From Bradyrhizobium ivorense (lineage in GTDB: Bacteria; Pseudomonadota; Alphaproteobacteria; Rhizobiales; Xanthobacteraceae), in contig NZ_CAADFC020000016.1 of assembly GCF_900696085.1 (NCBI RefSeq), forward strand, positions 1 to 64,000: a DNA stretch of 64,000 bases, written 5' to 3'. The first letter of the stretch is position 1. Every line of letters starts with the position of its first letter. The translations under genes and the position numbers were made by a program. Below, one piece after another: positions 60,413-64,000 of this stretch. The notes beneath the pieces were generated by a model. That model was not told the DNA's origin, made no database searches, and saw nothing but the letters and a program-made list of their open reading frames with translations.

Positions 60413-61181
60413 GACCCGCTCCCAGATAGGCTTCCTTCACGCGCTCGTCCTTGGAGAGGTCGGCGTAGTGGCCCTCCGCCAGCACCTGGCCGCGCGTCAG
60501 CACGGTGATGATGTCGGAGAGGTTGGCAACCACCGAGAGGTTATGTTCGACCATCAGGATGGTGTATTTGGCCGAGATCCGCTTGATCAGCGCCGCGATC
60601 TTGTCGATGTCCTCGTGGCCCATGCCGGCCATCGGTTCGTCGAGCAGCATCATCTCGGGGTCGAGCGCCAGCGTCGTCGCAATCTCAAGTGCGCGCTTGC
60701 GGCCGTACGGCATCTCGACTGCCGGGGTATTGGCGAATTCGCTCAAGCCGACGTCGTTCAGAAGCTCATGGGCGCGCGGATTGAAGCGGTCGAGCACGCT
60801 CTTGGAGCGCCAGAAATCGAACGACGATCCGTGCTGGCGCTGCAGCGCGACGCGGACATTTTCCAGCGCGGTCAGATGCGGAAACACCGCCGAGATCTGG
60901 AACGAGCGGACCAGCCCGAGCCGCGCCACGTCGGCCGGCGCCATCGCGGTGATGTCCTTGCCCTTGTAGCGGATCTGGCCGCCTGTCGGCTTCAGGAATT
61001 TGGTCAGCAGGTTGAAGCAGGTCGTCTTGCCGGCGCCGTTGGGGCCGATCAACGCATGAATACTGCCGCGACGCACCTTCAGCGCGACGTCGCGAACGGC
61101 GAAGAAACCCGCGAATTCCTTGGTCAATCCGCTGGTTTCGAGAATGAACTCATCGGCCAAATAGAATCCCCCGTGCGCCAT
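60405..61181 (-). CDS. livG: Liv-type ABC ATPase LivG
   Basis: 258 residues. Walker A GPNGAGKTTCFNLL, Walker B MMLLDEPMAGMG and H-loop MVEHNLSVV. The ABC signature is degenerate: AVEMPYGRKRALEIATTLA in place of LSGGQ, as usual for LivG (YGxxRxLEIA). ATG 61181 is used; a TTG seven codons later (61160) follows a GGGGGA site and could be the true start. First gene of the operon. Confidence 0.94.
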   Translation of the reverse strand: MAHGGFYLADEFILETSGLTKEFAGFFAVRDVALKVRRGSIHALIGPNGAGKTTCFNLLTKFLKPTGGQIRYKGKDITAMAPADVARLGLVRSFQISAVFPHLTALENVRVALQRQHGSSFDFWRSKSVLDRFNPRAHELLNDVGLSEFANTPAVEMPYGRKRALEIATTLALDPEMMLLDEPMAGMGHEDIDKIAALIKRISAKYTILMVEHNLSVVANLSDIITVLTRGQVLAEGHYADLSKDERVKEAYLGAGHG

Positions 61182-61496
61182 CGCTGCGAGGCCTCTCGCC
61201 CGCGTGGCCTGTTTTTCATGTTCGACGGAATGTCCGTTACGTCTTGGAAACCGTCCCGGAGCCCGCCGCCTCCGGGCCGGAATATGCCGTCATCCGCGGC
61301 GGTTACGCAAGGCTGAAAGCGCTGCACCGCGGTATCAGCCCTACCCTGTTCCGGTTGATCCTTAGTCGAATAGCCTCAGGCGGCGCTTTGCGCCTTGGAA
61401 AGCGGTCATTAACGGTGATTTGCTGCGCGCGCGGACCTTCACAGAATATTTCCGCCCTGTGGCCGAAGCTTTGAGCAATTTTCATGACGAGCGGCC
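61182..61496. other. Divergent promoter region livG / PAS genes
   Basis: 315 bases between the minus-strand liv operon and the plus-strand PAS-like pair. It contains a small GGCGC-TTT-GCGCC hairpin near 61384. No gene or recognisable regulator site. Both transcription units should start here. Confidence 0.5.
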
Positions 61497-62105
61497 ATGG
61501 CCTTGCAATTCGAGAGCGCCAATCCTTCGGTGATCAAGTCGATCCGGCAGCGTGATTTCCTCAACACGTGGCTGCGGCTCTACGCCCGCGGCCAGACGAT
61601 TCCGGGAATTGCGGAATTTGACCCCGGGAGGATCGAGGAGGATCTGCCAGATCTCGTGTACTTCACCGTCGACACGACAGCGCGGGTTCCGCAGCTGACG
61701 ATCCAGAGCGACGGCACGCGGATGGCGATCGCTTTTGGCAACACCGGCAAGGGCCGGCTGCTCGACGACTATTTAGGACCGCGGCTCGCGCCGCTCGTGA
61801 TACCAGTCTACTACGAATGCATCGCGCGCCGGTTGCCTGTCTACACCATCGCCCATATCGACGACATTTATGGTCGCGTGGTTGCCTATGAACGGCTGCT
61901 GCTGCCGTTCTCGGACGGCGGCCCGGTCAATCATCTGATCGCGTCGCTGAAGACGATCAGCGTGGACGGCAGCTTCGAAATCCGCAATCTGATGCGCGGC
62001 AACGACAAGCTCCCGGAATTCAAGCTCTGCGCCATCATCGATCGCGACCTGTTCCATCGCGCCCCTGGCCGCATCCCGCGCGGGGATGTGCTCGAGTTCG
62101 GCTAG
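61497..62105 (+). CDS. PAS-like (PAS_5 type) protein, copy 1
   Basis: 202 residues with no membrane or output domain. The pattern DLPDLVYFTVD, QSDGTRMAIAFG, LLDDYLGPRLAPLVIPVYYECIARRLPVYT and VVAYERLLLPFSDGG matches the single-domain PAS_5 proteins abundant in alphaproteobacteria, including MucR-independent cell-cycle/polysaccharide regulators. Ligand or partner unknown. It is followed after 6 bp by a paralogue. Confidence 0.75.
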   Translation: MALQFESANPSVIKSIRQRDFLNTWLRLYARGQTIPGIAEFDPGRIEEDLPDLVYFTVDTTARVPQLTIQSDGTRMAIAFGNTGKGRLLDDYLGPRLAPLVIPVYYECIARRLPVYTIAHIDDIYGRVVAYERLLLPFSDGGPVNHLIASLKTISVDGSFEIRNLMRGNDKLPEFKLCAIIDRDLFHRAPGRIPRGDVLEFG

Positions 62106-62111
62106 CCGATC

Positions 62112-62726
62112 ATGTTCCAGAGTGCCGATCCATCGGTGGTCAAATCGATCACGCAGCGGGTGCTGCTGAACGCCTGGCTGCGCGCGCTGCGCCAGCCGAA
62201 TGCCCTGCCCTTGCCGCGCGATTTCCGCACCGACGGCTCCGCCGACGAGCGTGCCGACATGATGGAATTCGACGTGATCGGCAGCGGGGACTCCGCGCGC
62301 TTCCTGATCACGCAGGAAGGGACCAGGCTGGCGACGGCTTACGGCACCGAGCACATTGAGCCGGCGCAACGGGCCAACCGCTATCTGGATGATGCGATCG
62401 GCCCCGAGCGTTACGCGGGCGTGATCCTGTCCTATCGGGCCTGCCTGGCGCGCAAGCGCCCGACCTATACGGTCGCGACGGTGCAGGACGCCGACGGCAA
62501 GGACGTCTCGTATGAACGGCTGCTGCTGCCGTTCGGCCGCGGCGACAGCGTCGAGCACATCATCGGCTCCTACAAGGCGATCAGCATCGAGGGCGGCTTC
62601 CGGCTGCGCAATCTGATGGGCGTGACGGCGAAGACCGTGCCCGTCGTCACGGTGCGCGCGGTGATCGACCGCGCCTTCGTTCCGGCGGCGCGGCCGGCCG
62701 CACGCGATTCCATCGAGTTGATCTAA
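62112..62726 (+). CDS. PAS-like (PAS_5 type) protein, copy 2
   Basis: 204 residues, clearly homologous to the preceding protein along the whole length (SADPSVVKSITQRVLLNAWLRALRQ against SANPSVIKSIRQRDFLNTWLRLY; both end with a YERLLLPF segment and an AVIDR/AIIDR strand). A tandem duplication that has diverged. Same operon, 6-bp gap. Function unknown. Confidence 0.75.
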   Translation: MFQSADPSVVKSITQRVLLNAWLRALRQPNALPLPRDFRTDGSADERADMMEFDVIGSGDSARFLITQEGTRLATAYGTEHIEPAQRANRYLDDAIGPERYAGVILSYRACLARKRPTYTVATVQDADGKDVSYERLLLPFGRGDSVEHIIGSYKAISIEGGFRLRNLMGVTAKTVPVVTVRAVIDRAFVPAARPAARDSIELI

Positions 62727-62746
62727 GACGCGGAACGGCTGCGCGC

Positions 62747-63601
62747 TCAACGTTTCGGGTCGCGCCCGCGGATGCGGTCAAAGCCTTGCTTGATTGCGGC
62801 GAAGCGCGCTTCGACGATCGGCTCAAATTCGAGATCGGTGAAGATATATGGCCAGTCGTTTTCGACGCCTTCGCGGACGAGTTCGCCGACATAGATGGGA
62901 TCGATACCCTGAGAGACGCGTTCCCGGATCAGATTGATCCGCTCGGCAAGCGGGCCCGAAGTCGGCATGGCCCGGACCGCTCCCTCGAAGCGCTTGGGGA
63001 GATTTCGCCTTGAGTTCGTGATTTGGGTGCGGATGAACCCGGGACACAGCACCGATACGCCAATCCCGCGGGGAGCGAGTTCTTGCCGGAGTCCTTCGGA
63101 CAGCGCGACCACGCCGTACTTCGAAACGTTGTATGCCGTGCTTCCGCCTGAAATCAGGCCAGCGATCGAGGCTGTGGATACAATGTGTCCACCCTCGCCA
63201 TGCTGCTCGATCAACGGCCCGAAAATCTCGATCCCCCAAATGGTCGCCATCAGGTTGACGCCCAAGGTCCAATTCCACGACGCTTCGGTCCAGGTGCCAT
63301 AGGGCCCACCGCCACCGACGCCCGCGTTGTTGACGAGGATATGCACCTTGCCGTAGCGGGCGGTCGTGGCTTCGGCGGCCGCCACCAGTTCGGCTTTGAG
63401 TGAGACGTCCGCTTTCACGCCGTCGACATCGACGTTGGTGCGCCTCAGTTGTTCGAGCGCTGCGGACAGAGCCGCTTCCTCAATGTCGCAAAGCATGACC
63501 TTCGCCCCCGCCTGGGCGAAGGCGGTAGCGATCCCGAGTCCAATGCCTGACGCTGCACCGGTCACGAACGCGGTCTTTCCAGCGAGCTCCTTCACGCGCA
63601 T
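62747..63601 (-). CDS. SDR family NAD(P)-dependent oxidoreductase
   Basis: Classical SDR: TGAASGIG (about 12-19), NNAGVGGGG, catalytic serine in VSTASIAG and YNVSKYG (about 160-166), with a longer C-terminal region than FabG. 284 residues from ATG 63601. GGGAG lies almost on top of that ATG and is better spaced for the GTG two codons later (63595). A start 19 codons upstream (63658) is less likely. Substrate unknown; convergent with the PAS pair. Confidence 0.87.
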   Translation of the reverse strand: MRVKELAGKTAFVTGAASGIGLGIATAFAQAGAKVMLCDIEEAALSAALEQLRRTNVDVDGVKADVSLKAELVAAAEATTARYGKVHILVNNAGVGGGGPYGTWTEASWNWTLGVNLMATIWGIEIFGPLIEQHGEGGHIVSTASIAGLISGGSTAYNVSKYGVVALSEGLRQELAPRGIGVSVLCPGFIRTQITNSRRNLPKRFEGAVRAMPTSGPLAERINLIRERVSQGIDPIYVGELVREGVENDWPYIFTDLEFEPIVEARFAAIKQGFDRIRGRDPKR

Positions 63602-63746
63602 TCTCCCATGTGCAAGCGGACACCCTGACCCCAAGCGACGGATGTCACCGGACGCCATATCAGCGCACTTTCAGGCGATTGGGAAGCGTGCGGGATATCC
63701 GCGTCTGGCCGTTCCGGAATTTATGAGTGCGCGCGGGCTCTTCGAC

Positions 63747-64000
63747 TTAATTCTTCTTGCGCGCCTTCGCCGGCACTTCCTTGCCGTAGAGATCCGGCTT
63801 GAAGCCGACCACACGTTTCGACCCGAGGTCGAGCACCGGACGCTTGATCATCGACGGCTGCTCGGCCATCAGCGCCAGCGCCTTGCGCTCGTTGAGGCCT
63901 TCCTTGTCGGCGTCGGGCAGCTTCTTGAAAGTGGTGCCGGCGCGGTTGAGCAGCGTTTCCCAGCCGACCTCGTCGCTCCACTGCTTCAGCTTGTCCTTGC
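63747..64000 (-). CDS. ArsC/YffB-family reductase, C-terminal part (5' end outside window)
   Basis: Reading the minus strand from the window edge gives 83 residues without a start: WSDEVGWETLLNRAGTTFKK, then MAEQPSMIKRPVLDLGSK and VGFKPDLYGKEV, ending KARKKN at TAA (63747-63749). PSMIKRPVL with the arginine of the anion-binding loop is the ArsC/Spx/YffB hallmark. The N-terminal cysteine motif lies beyond the window, so arsenate reductase activity cannot be judged; YffB-like proteins are usually not arsenate reductases. Confidence 0.85.
   Translation of the reverse strand, partial: KDKLKQWSDEVGWETLLNRAGTTFKKLPDADKEGLNERKALALMAEQPSMIKRPVLDLGSKRVVGFKPDLYGKEVPAKARKKN

Noticed and set aside
63747..64000. 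Arsenate resistance (arsC) gene
   Set aside because: The C-terminal motif fits the ArsC/Spx/YffB superfamily, but the N-terminal cysteine region is outside the window and no ars genes are near, so only the family is stated.
1..64000. CRISPR arrays, tRNA/rRNA genes, transposases or integrases
   Set aside because: I looked for regularly spaced direct repeats, cloverleaf-like segments and transposase/integrase motifs in the translated frames and saw none I could support.

Overview
The window reads as a chromosomal segment of an alphaproteobacterium of the Bradyrhizobium/Rhodopseudomonas group. The reasons are strongly GC-rich codon use, core gene orders typical of that group (fabD-fabG-acpP-fabF-mltG-yicC-gmk; rpsF-rpsR-DUF2232-rplI-dnaB-alr ... 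radA-cvpA-purF), several families of dispersed palindromic intergenic repeats that I associate with Bradyrhizobium, and a GTTC-N7-GTTC LexA box. The genus is inferred from memory of these features, not from a search.

Layout. 1-4.1 kb: outer-membrane biogenesis and housekeeping cluster lptD(3' part)-surA-like-pdxA-rsmA, followed by a zinc alcohol dehydrogenase. 5.3-8.4 kb: a secreted caspase-like protein fused to DUF4189 and two exported proteins of unknown function. 8.4-15.2 kb: minus-strand fatty-acid and cell-wall cluster (fabD, fabG, acpP, fabF, mltG, yicC, gmk). 15.4-17.1 kb: a fatty acid desaturase translationally coupled to a TetR regulator. 17.4-19.9 kb: ribosomal operon rpsF-rpsR-DUF2232-rplI with a 5' leader that can sequester the rpsF ribosome-binding site. 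19.9-23.6 kb: TetR-thioesterase pair, a CxxCH protein with a very long disordered tail, and cyclopropane fatty acid synthase. 24.4-28.1 kb: dnaB, alr, xthA.

28.1-36.0 kb is the accessory part, lying between the core genes alr and radA. It holds repeat-rich intergenic DNA with a folded element, a TauE/SafE permease, two small secreted orphans, a DUF5107 protein, and then the most unusual block: a T4 Rnl1-type RNA ligase, an HD-domain phosphohydrolase and a small YwgA/SocA-like protein. A LexA (SOS) box sits two bases before the HD gene start codon. I propose an SOS-linked nucleic-acid repair or defence module; its function is inference.

36.1-44.2 kb: radA, cvpA, purF, an SDR oxidoreductase, an NHL beta-propeller, an orphan Liv-type binding protein and a SnoaL-like protein. 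44.2-48.3 kb: TCR/Tet-type MFS pump, der, a small lipoprotein in the usual bamB position, and a YfgM-like protein. 48.6-52.4 kb: nnrU-panB-acyl-CoA ligase and an exported protein. 52.6-56.4 kb: prfC, then a SugE/Gdx exporter preceded by a clear guanidine-II (mini-ykkC) riboswitch, then a PiT phosphate permease with its DUF47 partner. 56.5-61.2 kb: a complete livG-livF-livJ-livH-livM branched-chain amino-acid-type ABC operon. 61.5-64 kb: a tandem pair of PAS-like proteins, an SDR and the 3' part of an ArsC-family reductase gene. I saw no tRNA, rRNA, CRISPR array, transposase or integrase.
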